The notes: a model not told the origin generated them from the sequence alone. Positions 32,476 to 43,355 are shown, counted from the first letter of the stretch. The stretch is DNA of 64,000 nt from Citrobacter sp. R56 (GCF_016811995.1 NZ_CP069159.1:372001-436000), one strand, 5' to 3'. Program-made: numbers and translations.

Positions 32476-32498
32476 AAAGACGCCCGGAGGCGTCTTTA
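32476..32498 (-). terminator. Intrinsic terminator of acrEF
   Basis: Arms AAAGACGCC and GGCGTCTTT around a short CGGA loop, 10 nt past the acrF stop on the minus strand. Confidence 0.88.
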
Positions 32499-32507
32499 TT
32501 TTACAAA

Positions 32508-35500
32508 TTAATCGGGATGTCGATTGAAGCGGCGTTTAACCACGACGAAGAACACGGGCACGAAGAAGATAGCCAGCAATGTCGCTGTCAGCATCCCCCC
32601 CATCACGCCTGTGCCTACCGCATTTTGTGCACCGCTGCCTGCACCATGGCTGATAACCAGTGGCATAACCCCCAGAATAAAGGCGAGGGATGTCATCAGG
32701 ATAGGACGCAGACGCATACGCGACGCTTCGAGCGTTGCTTCAATCAATCCGCGTCCCTCTTTTTCCATCAGATCCTTGGCAAACTCGACAATCAAAATGG
32801 CGTTTTTGGCTGAAAGCCCGATCGTCGTTAGCAGACCAACCTGGAAGTACACATCATTGTTCATTCCGCGAAGCGATGCCGCCAGAAGCGCGCCGACCAC
32901 ACCGAGTGGGACCACCAACATGACCGAGAATGGAATGGACCAGCTTTCATACAGTGCGGCAAGACAGAGGAAGACCACGATTAACGAGATCGCATACAGT
33001 GCGGGTGCCTGGTTGCCAGAGAGACGTTCCTGGAATGACATGCCCGTCCAGTCGTGGCCAATCCCGCCAGGGAGTTTGGCTGCCAGACTTTCCATCAGCA
33101 CCATAGCCTCGCCCGTACTTCTGCCAGGCGCTGCTTCACCCAGCAGTTCCATTGACGGCATACCATTGTAGCGTTCCAGTCGCGGCGAGCCATACACCCA
33201 GTGGGCTGAACTGAAGGTTGAGAACGGCACCATTTCGCCATTTGCGCTGCGCACATAGAAATTATTGATGTCGCTGGGCAGCATGCGAAACGGCGCATCC
33301 GCCTGTACGTAGACTTTTTTCACCCGGCCATGATCGATAAAGTCATTCACGTAGGTGCCACCGAGAGCGGTAGAGATCGTCTGGTTGATATCGGACAGAC
33401 TTACACCCAGCGCTTGCGCTTTTTCCTGATCGATTTCCAGCTTAAATTGTGGGGTATCCTCCAGGCCGTTAGGGCGCACACGTACCAGTAAATCAGGATG
33501 TTCTCTCACCATTCCCAACAGCTGATTTCGCGCATTGGTGAGTTCCGTATGGCCGAGGTTAGCCTGGTCGATCAACTCAAAGTCAAAACCCGTTGCCGTA
33601 CCTAATTCGAGAATGGCCGGGAGGTTAAACGGAAATACAAGCCCGTCTTTGATCTGGCTGAAGGATTGAGTTGCACGCGCCACAATCGCGCCTACGCCAT
33701 TTTCCTCTCCTGAACGCTCTTCCCAGGGTTTGAGACTGATAAAGACAATACCGGAGTTTTGCCCCTGGCCGCTGAAACTGAACCCATTGACGGTGAAGAC
33801 GGACTCAACGTTGGCTTTTTCCTCATTCAGATAATAATTCTGAATTTGATCGAGAACTTTTTGTGTTCGATCCTGCGTCGCGCCTGCCGGCAGTTGCACC
33901 ATCGTCATGAAAACGCCCTGATCTTCCTCCGGGAGGAAGGAGGTTGGCAGCCGAAGGAACAGGATGGCCATCCCACCGACAATAAGGACATACACCAACA
34001 GATAACGTCCGGTCTTGCGTAGAATACCGCTCACGCTGCCGCTGTAGTGATCAACGCTCTTATCAAATAGCGCGTTAAACCAGCCGAAGATGCCGCCTTT
34101 CTTTTCATGATGTTCGCCAGATGCCGGTTTGAGCAGCGTGGCGCAAAGAGCAGGGGTCAGAATGAGCGCGACAAGCACGGAAAGCGCCATTGCAGACACG
34201 ATCGTCAACGAGAACTGGCGATAAATTGCGCCTGTCGATCCACCGAAGAAAGCCATCGGGACAAACACCGCAGAGAGCACCATCGCAATGCCGACCAGCG
34301 CCCCCTGTATCTGTTCCATGGATTTCTGCGTTGCCTCTTTCGGCGGCAGCTTATCTTCCACCATCACGCGTTCGACGTTTTCTACCACCACGATGGCGTC
34401 ATCAACCAGCAAGCCGATGGCGAGAACCATCCCGAACATCGTCAGGGTATTGATCGAAAATCCGAAGGCTGCCAGCACGGCGAATGTACCCAACAGAACG
34501 ACCGGCACAGCGATGGTTGGAATTAACGTGGCGCGCAGGTTTTGTAAAAACAGATACATGACCAGGAAGACAAGGATAATGGCTTCAAACAGTGTCTTCA
34601 CCACTTCGTGAATCGAGATTTTTACAAAGGGGGTGGTGTCATACGGGTAAACGACCTTTAAACCTTGCGGGAAAAAAGGCTGTAATTCGGCGAGTTTTGA
34701 TTTGATCGCCGCAGCCGTATTCAGCGCATTGGCGCCGGTTGCCAGCTTAATACCCAGGCCTGTCGCCGCCTGACCATTAATTTTGGTCACCATATTGTAG
34801 TTTTCGCCGCCGAGTTCAATACGGGCCACATCTTTGAGGTGGACCATCGAACCATCCTGGTTCACTTTCAGCGTGATGTGACCAAACTCCTCCGGTGTTT
34901 TCAGCCGCGTCTGAGCAATGATCGAGGCGTTCAACTGTTGATCCGCAATGGAGGGGGTTCCTCCTAACTGGCCAGCAGCAATCTGGTTATTCTGTGTTTT
35001 TAGCTGATTGATGACGTCCAGCGGCGTGAGTTGATACTTATTCAGCGCGTTGCTGTCGAGCCAAATACGCATGGCATACTGCGCACCAAACAGTTGCACG
35101 TCGCCCACGCCTGATGTACGGCTGATGGCATCCTTGACGTTAGACGCGACATAGTCGGAAATGTCATCCTGCGTCAGACTCTTGTTGTCGGAAACGAATC
35201 CCGCCACAAGAAGAAAGCTGCTGCTGGATTTTTCGACGCTGATGCCCTGCTGTTGTACTTCCTGAGGCAGGAGAGGCATCGCCAATTGCAGTTTATTCTG
35301 CACCTGAACTTGCGCAATATCAGGGTCGGTGCCGGACTGGAATGTCAGCGTGATCGTCACGCTTCCGGCAGAGTCGCTGGTGGAAGACATATACATCAGG
35401 TTATCGATGCCATTCATATTTTGTTCGATAACCTGAGTCACCGTGTCCTGCACGGTTTGCGCATCCGCGCCTGGGTAAGTTGCGGTAACCGCAACGGCAG

Positions 35501-35621
35501 GCGGCGCAATAGTGGGGTACTGCGCAACAGGTAGCTGTATTATCGCCAGAGCACCAGCCATCATCAGAATGATGGCCAGAACCCAGGCAAAGATAGGGCG
35601 ATTAATAAAAAAATTAGCCAT
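32508..35621 (-). CDS. acrF: RND multidrug efflux pump AcrF
   Basis: 1037 residues, a full HAE1-family RND transporter. TM1 is at about 10-28. The TM4 proton-relay pair is present in [19 protein letters not shown], and the second half repeats the fold ([21 protein letters not shown]). It works as a trimer with AcrE and an outer-membrane channel such as TolC, using the proton gradient. It lies 11 nt after acrE in one operon; in E. coli and Salmonella this operon is normally weakly expressed. Confidence 0.96.
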   Translation of the reverse strand: MANFFINRPIFAWVLAIILMMAGALAIIQLPVAQYPTIAPPAVAVTATYPGADAQTVQDTVTQVIEQNMNGIDNLMYMSSTSDSAGSVTITLTFQSGTDPDIAQVQVQNKLQLAMPLLPQEVQQQGISVEKSSSSFLLVAGFVSDNKSLTQDDISDYVASNVKDAISRTSGVGDVQLFGAQYAMRIWLDSNALNKYQLTPLDVINQLKTQNNQIAAGQLGGTPSIADQQLNASIIAQTRLKTPEEFGHITLKVNQDGSMVHLKDVARIELGGENYNMVTKINGQAATGLGIKLATGANALNTAAAIKSKLAELQPFFPQGLKVVYPYDTTPFVKISIHEVVKTLFEAIILVFLVMYLFLQNLRATLIPTIAVPVVLLGTFAVLAAFGFSINTLTMFGMVLAIGLLVDDAIVVVENVERVMVEDKLPPKEATQKSMEQIQGALVGIAMVLSAVFVPMAFFGGSTGAIYRQFSLTIVSAMALSVLVALILTPALCATLLKPASGEHHEKKGGIFGWFNALFDKSVDHYSGSVSGILRKTGRYLLVYVLIVGGMAILFLRLPTSFLPEEDQGVFMTMVQLPAGATQDRTQKVLDQIQNYYLNEEKANVESVFTVNGFSFSGQGQNSGIVFISLKPWEERSGEENGVGAIVARATQSFSQIKDGLVFPFNLPAILELGTATGFDFELIDQANLGHTELTNARNQLLGMVREHPDLLVRVRPNGLEDTPQFKLEIDQEKAQALGVSLSDINQTISTALGGTYVNDFIDHGRVKKVYVQADAPFRMLPSDINNFYVRSANGEMVPFSTFSSAHWVYGSPRLERYNGMPSMELLGEAAPGRSTGEAMVLMESLAAKLPGGIGHDWTGMSFQERLSGNQAPALYAISLIVVFLCLAALYESWSIPFSVMLVVPLGVVGALLAASLRGMNNDVYFQVGLLTTIGLSAKNAILIVEFAKDLMEKEGRGLIEATLEASRMRLRPILMTSLAFILGVMPLVISHGAGSGAQNAVGTGVMGGMLTATLLAIFFVPVFFVVVKRRFNRHPD

Positions 35622-35632
35622 GTCCTGTTACC

Positions 35633-36790
35633 TTATTGCGCCGGATCGGCTGTCGGGGCGTCGGTGGTTGCTTTGACATGGATACCCTGGCGAACTTTCT
35701 GTAATCCGCTAACAATGACTTTGTCACCGGGTTGCAAGCCTTCACTGATGAGCCATTTATCGCCAATCGCCTGCGTGGCGATAACCGTGCGGGTTTCTGC
35801 CTGACTGTGTTTGTTGACAATCATCACGGTGGCATCGCCGCGAGGTGTGCGAGTGACACCTTGCTGCGGAACGAGGATGGCATTGGGCTGGATCCCTTCA
35901 TCAATACGCGCGCGAACAAACATGCCGGGAAGCAGGGTGTACTGAGGGTTAGGAAAAACGGCTCTGAGCGTTATTGAGCCAGTGCTTTCGTCAACCGTCA
36001 CATCAGAGAATTGCAGGGTGCCTTTCAGCGGATATGCCTGGCCATTCTCCATGACAAGCTCAACATCGCTGCGGGTATTGTCCTTGTGCAGGCTTCCTTG
36101 TTCGACTGACTGTCTGAGGCGCATAAAGTCGTTGCTGGATTGCGTCACATCCACATAAATAGGATCAAGCTGCTGCACGGTCGCCAGCGCGGTTGACTGA
36201 CCATTGGTCACCAGAGCGCCTTCGGTTACGTTGGATTTACCAATCCGTCCGCTAATTGGCGATGTCACTTTGGTGTAAGCAAGGTTGATGTGTGCGCTCT
36301 CAACAGCTGCTTTTGCCGCAACCACCGCTGCATCGGCCTGACGAGCATCAGCAACGGCCTGATCGTACTCTTGTTGGCTGATGTATTTTGTTCCTACTAA
36401 CGGAACATAACGTTTCACGGTTAAATGCGCGATAGTGGCCGCAGCTTCACTTTTTGCCAGTTCACCTTTGGCGCTGTTGTAATCGGCCTGATACGTCGCG
36501 GGATCGATCTGGTAAAGCGACTGACCAGCTTCAACATCGCTGCCTTCAGTAAAATTCCTTTTGAGAACAATTCCACTTACCTGAGGGCGTACTTCTGCAA
36601 TTCGAAATGAGGCCGTGCGTCCAGGCAGCTCAGTAGTGATAGCGAGAGGTGCGGATTCGACCACATGAACGGAGACTTGTGGTTCTGCGGGATTCACCTG
36701 TGTTTCCCCTTGATCGTTACAACCGGCAAGTAACGCAGCAGAGATGATGATGAATGAGGGCAGGAGTGAAAACCTGGCATATTTCGTCAT
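35633..36790 (-). CDS. acrE: Efflux periplasmic adaptor AcrE
   Basis: 385 residues. A lipoprotein signal ends in LLAGC, so C24 is lipidated and anchors the protein to the inner membrane. The lipoyl half-motifs, alpha-hairpin (about 100-170) and beta-barrel typical of AcrA-type membrane-fusion proteins are recognisable (RTASFRIAEVRPQVSGIVLKR). It is the AcrF partner and first gene of acrEF, divergent from envR. Confidence 0.95.
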   Translation of the reverse strand: MTKYARFSLLPSFIIISAALLAGCNDQGETQVNPAEPQVSVHVVESAPLAITTELPGRTASFRIAEVRPQVSGIVLKRNFTEGSDVEAGQSLYQIDPATYQADYNSAKGELAKSEAAATIAHLTVKRYVPLVGTKYISQQEYDQAVADARQADAAVVAAKAAVESAHINLAYTKVTSPISGRIGKSNVTEGALVTNGQSTALATVQQLDPIYVDVTQSSNDFMRLRQSVEQGSLHKDNTRSDVELVMENGQAYPLKGTLQFSDVTVDESTGSITLRAVFPNPQYTLLPGMFVRARIDEGIQPNAILVPQQGVTRTPRGDATVMIVNKHSQAETRTVIATQAIGDKWLISEGLQPGDKVIVSGLQKVRQGIHVKATTDAPTADPAQ

Positions 36791-37197
36791 TACTGTTCCT
36801 TAAAAAAACCAAAAGCTCGTTATTTACCGGGTAACGGTAAGGCGTTAACGTGTACAAATAAAATAACAGTTGGCTATCCTACAAATTATTAGCTTGCGAT
36901 GTAAGCAATACTTATTTCATTGCGATGCCAACGGCACGGAAACACAAAAAAAGATTAACATTTTGCATTCTTTAAATGATTGGGGAGGTAAAGCTTTGAT
37001 GTTTATTAACACATCTTGAAATTTATATTTATGTTATGAATGTTTAACGTTTTTATATGTTCCTCATTTATTGTTTTTTTTGAATATTTAGTGCTTAATT
37101 AAAAGTAAGTGATACATTCCTTCACTATTAAAGATATTATGAGATTGTCTTAATCATCTCTTTATCGCCACTTACTCTGTCCCAGACACGCTGAATC
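36791..37197. promoter_or_regulatory. Divergent acrE-envR control region
   Basis: 407 bp of strikingly AT-rich DNA between the two divergent starts, especially 36950-37140. An imperfect dyad AGTGA-N9-TCACT at 37108-37126 is a possible TetR-family operator. The low GC suggests H-NS binding, in line with the known silence of acrEF in E. coli. Promoter hexamers were not assigned. Confidence 0.45.
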
Positions 37198-37860
37198 ATG
37201 GTTAAAAAAACGAAAGCTGATGCCCTCAAGACCCGGCAACACTTGATTGAAACGGCAATAACGCAGTTTGCCTTGCGCGGTGTAGGCAATACCACCTTAA
37301 ACGATATCGCGGATGCGGCGAACGTCACCCGTGGGGCTATCTATTGGCATTTTGAAAATAAAAATCAGCTTTTTAATGAGTTGTGGTTGCAACAACCCGC
37401 ACTGCGCGATCTTATTCAGGACAGATTGACATCTTACCCAGGGGATAATCCGTTAAAGAACCTGCGTGAGAAATTAGTTGCTGGTTTACAATATATTGCA
37501 GAAAACCCAAGGCAGCAGGCGTTATTGCAAATTTTATATCATAAATGTGAATTCCTTAACGGCATGACATCAGAACAGGAAATTCGAGATAAAATTGGCT
37601 TCAGCCATCAGACAATGCGTGAGCTACTTCAACAATGCATGGCGAAAAGTTTGATTTCAATCAGCCTTGATTTAGATGTCATATTAATTATTCTGCACGG
37701 CAGTTTTAGCGGAATAGTAAAAAACTGGTTAATGAGTCCGGCAAGTTATGATCTCTACAACCAGGCGCCCGTATTAGTCGATAATGTTCTGAGAATGCTA
37801 AGCCCGGAGGGTTGCGTGATGCAATTGATGCAGAGCGACAACCGCGTTGAGGAGGCATAA
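37198..37860 (+). CDS. acrS: TetR-family repressor EnvR (AcrS)
   Basis: 220 residues. The N-terminal TetR helix-turn-helix is at about residues 10-56 (TRQHLIETAITQFALRG, with NVTRGAIYWHFENKNQLF). The C-terminal ligand-binding domain resembles AcrR. In E. coli the protein represses acrAB and is encoded next to acrEF, so it probably switches between the two pumps. It is divergent from acrE. Confidence 0.94.
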   Translation: MVKKTKADALKTRQHLIETAITQFALRGVGNTTLNDIADAANVTRGAIYWHFENKNQLFNELWLQQPALRDLIQDRLTSYPGDNPLKNLREKLVAGLQYIAENPRQQALLQILYHKCEFLNGMTSEQEIRDKIGFSHQTMRELLQQCMAKSLISISLDLDVILIILHGSFSGIVKNWLMSPASYDLYNQAPVLVDNVLRMLSPEGCVMQLMQSDNRVEEA

Positions 37861-37913
37861 TCGCCTTTTGCTGATGCTCTTCATTGAACATGAGTGAGTC
37901 GGATGCCCTGGCC

Positions 37914-38078
37914 TTACTGGAGGTCGGTACAATTGACCAGTTTGAGGGGGTTGACGGAGTTCATATTACGGCACTTGTCATATTCTGTGGTCATCAGTTC
38001 GATCCATTGCATGAGTAGCGCATCAAACAGGAAAACAGAAACAGCAAAAACAACCAGCCACCAATATTTGCGAATCAT
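37914..38078 (-). CDS. yhdU: Small membrane protein YhdU
   Basis: 54 residues from MIRKYWWLVVFAV; longer in-frame starts (38099, 38180) exist, but 38078 gives the match to E. coli YhdU as I remember it. There is one transmembrane helix at about 5-25, followed by a polar tail with two cysteines (DKCRNMNSVNPLKLVNC). The C-terminus appears a few residues shorter than the E. coli protein. Function unknown. Confidence 0.78.
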   Translation of the reverse strand: MIRKYWWLVVFAVSVFLFDALLMQWIELMTTEYDKCRNMNSVNPLKLVNCTDLQ

Positions 38079-38160
38079 TGCCAAACTCCGTGTATTCATG
38101 CCCAAACGTGCAGGGAATATACAGGAATTTTGATAGTGGAAAAGCAGACTTACAATGCTT

Positions 38161-39045
38161 TTAATTCGTTGAATCCACACCCGTCGTTTCTGTATTACGG
38201 CTCTTTTTTGACAAGTTTTTCGTCTTCCGCTTTTTCACTTTTTCAAGGTCTTTTTCCGAATAATGCGAACTGATACTCAGTCTTCGCAGGCCCATTTTGA
38301 CGTATTCATTATTGACTTCGATACCGATAAATTTTCGCCCCGCGTCTACCGCGACGGCTCCGGTGGTGAAACTCCCTGCAAACGGATCCAATACGGTATC
38401 ACCCGGATTTGAGGAGGCCAGCACGATCCGCTTTAACAGTGCCGTGGGTTTTTGCGTTGGATGGTTTTCGTATTCATCCATCAAGAAACGCACCCGTGGG
38501 AAGTCCCAGACATTTCCGGGCACCTTTTGCTGATTGTAGGGTTGCGGCGGGTTTTTCCTGTAATCGATCAGCGCTCTTTTGGCGCCGGTTTTGGCTTCAA
38601 CCAAAATATCTTCCCGATTGAAGGTATAACTTTTGGGGTCTTTGACCATCATCAGGATCGGTTCATACATCGAACCAAAGAAATTTTTAGCCTGCACACC
38701 TGAGCTGTCGTATGACCATACGATACGGCTTTTAATATCAAACAGCTTTCTGCATTTAAGATCGATATGCGGCATGTTTTCGGTGCTGTTCATGATATAC
38801 ATCGTGCCCTGTTTCTTCAGTACCCGGTGGCACTCATCGATACATTCGAACAGCCAGGTAAGAAAAACCTCTTCGTTCCATGATTCGACCATGCCATCGA
38901 AGTCTTTTCCGATGTTGTAAGGGGGATCGGCAAAGATCAGGTCGACGCTGCCGGAGGGCAGTTTTTTCAGTTCAGTCAGCGCATCACCATGGATTATTTT
39001 TTTAGATTCATCGCCATAGTAGTTGGGGGCAAATCCAGCATTCAT
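38161..39045 (-). CDS. yhdJ: Orphan adenine DNA methyltransferase YhdJ
   Basis: 294 residues. Motif IV DPPY is at residues 40-43 (FADPPYNIGKDFDG) and the SAM motif VLDPFAGSFTTG lies near residue 220, so the order is that of beta-class N6-adenine/N4-cytosine enzymes. E. coli YhdJ methylates the second A of ATGCAT. There is no restriction endonuclease gene nearby, so it is solitary. The C-terminus is a basic tail (KVKKRKTKNLSKKSR). It lies downstream of fis, separated by the fis terminator. Confidence 0.93.
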   Translation of the reverse strand: MNAGFAPNYYGDESKKIIHGDALTELKKLPSGSVDLIFADPPYNIGKDFDGMVESWNEEVFLTWLFECIDECHRVLKKQGTMYIMNSTENMPHIDLKCRKLFDIKSRIVWSYDSSGVQAKNFFGSMYEPILMMVKDPKSYTFNREDILVEAKTGAKRALIDYRKNPPQPYNQQKVPGNVWDFPRVRFLMDEYENHPTQKPTALLKRIVLASSNPGDTVLDPFAGSFTTGAVAVDAGRKFIGIEVNNEYVKMGLRRLSISSHYSEKDLEKVKKRKTKNLSKKSRNTETTGVDSTN

Positions 39046-39070
39046 GGTTAAACTCCTGTGTGATGCGAAT

Positions 39071-39107
39071 AAAAAAGGCGCTTCCCCATGCCGAGTAGCG
39101 CCTTTTT
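39071..39107 (-). terminator. Intrinsic terminator of dusB-fis
   Basis: Arms AAAAAGGCGCT and AGCGCCTTTTT around a 15-nt loop, between the fis stop and yhdJ. The A/T-rich flanks give a U tract on the minus strand. Confidence 0.87.
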
Positions 39108-39131
39108 AAACAAGCAATTAGCTAATCGAAA

Positions 39132-39428
39132 TTAGTTCATGCCGTACTTTTTCAATTTTTTACGCAGCGTACCACGGTTGATGCCCATCATCAGGGCAGC
39201 GCGGGTCTGGTTACCACGGGTGTATTGCATCACCATGTCCAACAGGGGCTGTTCTACTTCAGCCAGTACCAGCTCATAGAGGTCATTCACATCCTGACCA
39301 TTCAGTTGAGCAAAATAGTTCTTCAGTGCCTGTTTAACCGAGTCACGCAGGGGTTTTTGGGTTACCTGATCCTGAGAGTTAACGGTAGAAACGGTCAGTA
39401 CGTCAGAATTTACGCGTTGTTCGAACAT
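39132..39428 (-). CDS. fis: Nucleoid protein Fis
   Basis: 98 residues, the same length as E. coli Fis. The N-terminal arm ([21 protein letters not shown]) forms the mobile beta-hairpin that contacts Hin/Gin. The C-terminal helix-turn-helix is [25 protein letters not shown]. Fis activates rrn P1 promoters such as the one at about 21526. It is co-transcribed after dusB, 25 nt downstream. Confidence 0.98.
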
Positions 39429-39453
39429 AGTTCTGTCAGCTCTTTATTTCTGT

Positions 39454-40419
39454 TTACGCAAAATTTTCGAAGTATGCCTCCAACGCCACCAGCTGTTCGC
39501 TGGCATCCTCAATGGCGTTGAATGTGCGCCGAAACTGGTCATTTGGAGCGTGCTCCTGGAGATACCAGGAGACGTGTTTACGTGCAATTCGGTACCCTTT
39601 TGCCTGACCATAAAAGTCATGCAGTTCCCGAACGTGCGCGCAAAGTAAGCGCTTAACCTCTGCCAGAGGCAGGGGGGGTAGCAACTCCCCAGTGTCCAGA
39701 TAATGCTGGATTTCCCGAAAGATCCAGGGTCTTCCCTGAGCTGCACGGCCTATCATAAGGGCGTCCGCCCCCGTATAGTCGAGTACAGCTCTGGCTTTAT
39801 GCGGGTCAGTTATGTCGCCATTCGCGATAATCGGAATGGAAACTTTCTGCTTAACTGTCCGAATGCTGTCGTACTCAGCATCTCCATTGAACAAACAGGC
39901 GCGGGTGCGTCCATGAATGGTCAGAGCCTGAATGCCACAGTCTTCAGCCAGTTGGGCAATCTCTACGCAGTTACGGTGTTCCGGAGCCCAACCGGTGCGA
40001 ATCTTGAGAGTGACAGGAACGTCCACAGCACTGACGACCTCGTTGAGTATCGACTTCACGAGATCCGGGTACTGTAGTAGGGCTGAACCTGCAAGCTTGC
40101 GATTCACTTTTTTAGCCGGACACCCCATATTGATATCAATAATTTGGGCGCCGCTTTCCACGTTAATACGTGCGGCATCAGCCATTTCAACAGGGTCGCT
40201 ACCGGCAATTTGCACCGTGCGAATTCCTGGCTCATCAACGTGCACCATCCGTAAACGAGATTTGTCGCTTTCCCACACTTGCGGGTTAGAAGACATCATC
40301 TCAGATACTGTTAAACCTGCTCCCATCTCATAACACAGCGTCCGAAAAGGTCTGTCAGTAATGCCAGCCATGGGCGCTGCGATCAGGCGATTTCTAAGCT
40401 GGTATTGTCCGATGCGCAT
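39454..40419 (-). CDS. dusB: tRNA-dihydrouridine synthase B
   Basis: 321 residues. An FMN-dependent TIM-barrel enzyme that reduces U to D at position 17 (and 17a) of tRNA in E. coli. The N-terminal [14 protein letters not shown] binds FMN, and the catalytic cysteine is in [19 protein letters not shown]. It is the first gene of the dusB-fis operon and lies directly behind the fis promoter. Confidence 0.97.
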   Translation of the reverse strand: MRIGQYQLRNRLIAAPMAGITDRPFRTLCYEMGAGLTVSEMMSSNPQVWESDKSRLRMVHVDEPGIRTVQIAGSDPVEMADAARINVESGAQIIDINMGCPAKKVNRKLAGSALLQYPDLVKSILNEVVSAVDVPVTLKIRTGWAPEHRNCVEIAQLAEDCGIQALTIHGRTRACLFNGDAEYDSIRTVKQKVSIPIIANGDITDPHKARAVLDYTGADALMIGRAAQGRPWIFREIQHYLDTGELLPPLPLAEVKRLLCAHVRELHDFYGQAKGYRIARKHVSWYLQEHAPNDQFRRTFNAIEDASEQLVALEAYFENFA

Positions 40420-40458
40420 GAGTTAAGAAATGACCATACTGTGACTGCAAGGCGGCGT

Positions 40459-40487
40459 ATATTACGCATTTTTTGCCCGAGATGAAA
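40459..40487 (-). promoter_or_regulatory. dusB-fis promoter
   Basis: On the minus strand -35 TTTCAT (40482-40487) and -10 TAATAT (40459-40464) are separated by 17 bp and followed by a GC-rich ACGCCGCC discriminator. This agrees with the stringently controlled fis promoter of E. coli as I recall it. dusB begins about 40 nt downstream. Confidence 0.85.
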
Positions 40488-40749
40488 GGCCAAACTTTGA
40501 CCAATCCTCTGAGGTGGATCAAAGAATCGCAGTTAAAGCGGACGGTAATTATTAATAGATTATATAAATCATTGAGTTATAAATTTACGCGGGAAATTTA
40601 TACGTCTGCAATTTTGCGTAACTTCTCATTTTTTCTTCATTGAGAAGTGCGCAAACAAGATAATCTGCTGAATTAATCAGCAAATTATCGTCTGACTCTG
40701 TGATCGCGGCCTCATTACAGGACAATCCCGCCCACCTCTCGGGACAAGA
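40488..40749. other. Upstream region of the fis promoter
   Basis: AT-rich DNA upstream of the fis promoter. In E. coli several Fis and IHF sites occupy this place and autorepress or activate the promoter. I could not assign single sites by eye, and no gene is present. Confidence 0.45.
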
Positions 40750-40771
40750 GGCGTGGTCGAATAACCACGCC
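40750..40771 (-). terminator. Hairpin downstream of prmA
   Basis: Arms GGCGTGGT and ACCACGCC around CGAATA, 8 nt past the prmA stop. The following minus-strand sequence has few T, so it is a weak terminator. Confidence 0.55.
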
Positions 40772-40778
40772 GAATGTA

Positions 40779-41660
40779 TTACTTTTTACGACCGGTAATA
40801 CGACACCATTCTTCTTTCTCTACCACGGGGTCGAGGGTAAAGAGATCGGCGTACGCTTCACAAACACTGTCTGCCTGACTGGCGAGGATGCCAGAAAGTC
40901 CCAGTAAACCGCCCTCAGTGGGCAGTACGCTGATTAACGGCGCCAGTTCGCGTAAAGGGCCTGCCAGGATGTTTGCCACGACCACATCGGCTTTCATGGC
41001 TTCTGGCTGGTCTTTTGGCAAATAGAGTTCCAGGCGCTCGGATACGCCATTACGTTGGGCATTGTCACGGCTGGCCTGAATGGCCTGTGGGTCAATATCC
41101 ACACCGATCGCTTTTGCTGCGCCCAGTTTCAGGGCCGCAATAGCCAGAATGCCGGAGCCACAGCCAAAGTCGATAACCGTCTTACCGTTCAGATCAAGTC
41201 CATCCAGCCATTGCAGGCACAATGAGGTGGTAGGGTGCGTACCGGTACCAAACGCCAGACCCGGGTCCAGCATGACGTTAACGGCGTTTTCATCCGGAAC
41301 ATCGCGCCAGCTTGGGCAAATCCACAGACGTTCACCAAAGCGCATCGGGTGGAAGTTATCCATCCATTCGCGCTCCCAGTCTTTGTCTTCAAGCTGTTCG
41401 ATTTTATGCACGAAGCCCGCACCCAGCAGAGGATGGTTCTCAAGGATGGCCACCACCTCTTTCATGTCGGTTTCGGCGTCGAAAAGGCCAGTCACATCCG
41501 TATCGCCCCAAAGACGGGTTTCGCCCGGCAACGGTTCAAACACCGGCGTATCGTGCGTATCCTGGAAGGTGATAGAAACGGCGCCCGCTTCCATCAGCGC
41601 ATCGCTTAACTCTTCAGCATTCGCACCGGTGGTATTCAGTTTCAGTTGGATCCAAGGCAT
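40779..41660 (-). CDS. prmA: Ribosomal protein L11 methyltransferase
   Basis: 293 residues. PrmA trimethylates the N-terminus and lysines of L11. The N-terminal L11-recognition domain precedes a SAM domain with [20 protein letters not shown] (about residues 160-180) and motif [13 protein letters not shown]. It lies 11 nt after panF, with a weak hairpin behind it. Confidence 0.97.
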   Translation of the reverse strand: MPWIQLKLNTTGANAEELSDALMEAGAVSITFQDTHDTPVFEPLPGETRLWGDTDVTGLFDAETDMKEVVAILENHPLLGAGFVHKIEQLEDKDWEREWMDNFHPMRFGERLWICPSWRDVPDENAVNVMLDPGLAFGTGTHPTTSLCLQWLDGLDLNGKTVIDFGCGSGILAIAALKLGAAKAIGVDIDPQAIQASRDNAQRNGVSERLELYLPKDQPEAMKADVVVANILAGPLRELAPLISVLPTEGGLLGLSGILASQADSVCEAYADLFTLDPVVEKEEWCRITGRKK

Positions 41661-41671
41661 AGCAAAACTCT

Positions 41672-43123
41672 TTATTTATCAGTAATCAATACGGAGGCTT
41701 GTGGGGCGGGTGAACCAAAACGGTTCCCGACCAGGAAAGCCAACAAACTTAGCAGCAACGAGGGCACAATAGGGTGGAAGCCCATGTACTGAACATTAAA
41801 GGTGGCCAGTACGGCATACAGCACACCACCGACGATCATGGCGCTCAATGCGCCTGCCGCATTCGCTCGTTCCCAATACAGGCCAAGTACCAGAGGCCAC
41901 AAGAACACCGCTTCCAGCCCGCCGAATGCCAGCAGATTCAGCCAGATGATCATCTCGGGCGGTTTCCACGCGGCAAGGAGCAGCAACGCGCCGAGCAAAA
42001 GGGTGATCACCGCCGACATCCGCTTGAGCCGTGTTTCATTGGTCATCTGTTCCGGGCGAATGTTCAGATAGAGATCTTTAATGATCGTAGCGGAACTTTG
42101 CAGCAACTGGGCGTTGATCGTCGACATGATCGCCGCCATGGGGGCCGCCAGAAAGATCCCTGCGGCAAAGGGCGGCAACACTTTGACCATCAGCGTCGGG
42201 ATAACCAGATCGGGCACCGTCAGGTCGGGGATGACCGCACGGCCCAACGCACCGGCCAGGTGCATACCGAACATCAGGATCGCCACCACAATTGTGCCGA
42301 TAATGATTCCCCGGTGCACTGCTTTACTGTCTTTATAGGAGATGCAGCGCACCGCCGTATGCGGCAGGCCGATAACGCCGAAACAGACCAGCACCCAAAA
42401 CGAGGTCATAAAGGCTGGCGACAGAATATCGTCCGCACCCTGTGGTGACACCAGCTTCGGATCGATCGTTTGCAAAGTTTCTACGGCGTGGCTTAAACCG
42501 CCTGCAGCATGCACCACGCCCACCAGCAGGACGATTGTGCCAATCAGCATCACCATGCCTTGCATGGTGTCGTTGAGCACGCTGGCGCGAAAACCACCAA
42601 ATGCAGTGTACAGCGCGATACTGATACCAAAAATCAGCAAGCCGGTATCGTAAGGGATCCCCGCCGCTGTCTCCAGCAGACGCGCGCCACCAATAAATTG
42701 CACGGTCATTGCGCCCACAAAGGCCACCAGTAAGCTGATACTTGCCAGCCACACCAGAAGACGGCTTTGGTAACGGGCAAACAGCATATCGTTAAGCGTC
42801 ACGGCGTTGTAACGTCGTGCCAGGATGGCAAATTTTTTACCGAGAATGCCCAGCGAGAGCCAGACTGCAGGTAACTGGATCATCGCCAGCAGCACCCAAC
42901 CCAGCCCGTATTTATAGGCGGCGCCGGGGCCGCCTATAAATGAACTGGCGCTGATGTAGGTGGCGGTCAGCGTCATCGCCAGGACAATCCCCCCCATCGA
43001 GCGACTACCGAGAAAATACTCGTTCAGGAAGCTGCCGGTGGCTCTTTTTCTCATGGCGTAGACCGAGAGGCCAAAGACCACCAGAAGATAAGCAACAAGC
43101 GGCAAAATGACTTCAAGCTGCAT
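41672..43123 (-). CDS. panF: Sodium/pantothenate symporter
   Basis: 483 residues from [13 protein letters not shown]; an ATG two codons upstream is also possible. It is a sodium:solute symporter with about 13 membrane segments that imports pantothenate, the CoA precursor. The family signature [17 protein letters not shown] lies near residue 405. Its start overlaps the end of yhdT by 11 nt, and prmA follows. Confidence 0.96.
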   Translation of the reverse strand: MQLEVILPLVAYLLVVFGLSVYAMRKRATGSFLNEYFLGSRSMGGIVLAMTLTATYISASSFIGGPGAAYKYGLGWVLLAMIQLPAVWLSLGILGKKFAILARRYNAVTLNDMLFARYQSRLLVWLASISLLVAFVGAMTVQFIGGARLLETAAGIPYDTGLLIFGISIALYTAFGGFRASVLNDTMQGMVMLIGTIVLLVGVVHAAGGLSHAVETLQTIDPKLVSPQGADDILSPAFMTSFWVLVCFGVIGLPHTAVRCISYKDSKAVHRGIIIGTIVVAILMFGMHLAGALGRAVIPDLTVPDLVIPTLMVKVLPPFAAGIFLAAPMAAIMSTINAQLLQSSATIIKDLYLNIRPEQMTNETRLKRMSAVITLLLGALLLLAAWKPPEMIIWLNLLAFGGLEAVFLWPLVLGLYWERANAAGALSAMIVGGVLYAVLATFNVQYMGFHPIVPSLLLSLLAFLVGNRFGSPAPQASVLITDK

Positions 43124-43355
43124 CGTCATCCTCCAGAGGAATATCGCGATAGATAAATTTCACCATTGCCCAGCAGAGTAAAATAAAGACCAGCGGCGTT
43201 AGCAGACAGGCCATTTCAAACCAGTGCGGCAGTCCGGTAATGCCCAGCGCCGAATCAGGTAAGTAAGCAGCCACTAACCAAGCAGCCAGATATAAAAGGG
43301 TCAGCCACAGCGCCCAGCGCGCTTCTTTATGGGCCTGAACAAAACGGTTGTCCAT
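43113..43355 (-). CDS. yhdT: YhdT family small membrane protein (DUF997)
   Basis: 80 residues with two transmembrane helices (about 15-33 and 45-68) and an acidic C-terminus (PLEDDDAA). Matches YhdT/DUF997. It always precedes panF and overlaps it by 11 nt here, like the small companion subunit found with some sodium:solute symporters; a role as partner of PanF is an inference. Confidence 0.9.
   Translation of the reverse strand: MDNRFVQAHKEARWALWLTLLYLAAWLVAAYLPDSALGITGLPHWFEMACLLTPLVFILLCWAMVKFIYRDIPLEDDDAA

Noticed and set aside
34107-34526. 139-codon plus-strand frame inside acrF (also 32524-33171)
   Set aside because: It is a shadow of a GC-rich membrane-protein gene; composition is rich in R, H and Q with no motif.
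37894-38133. Plus-strand 79-codon frame after envR
   Set aside because: It is antisense to yhdU; the minus-strand frame has the recognisable membrane protein.
41774-42448. 224-codon plus-strand frame opposite panF
   Set aside because: H/Q/R-rich composition expected from the complement of hydrophobic codons. panF itself is complete.
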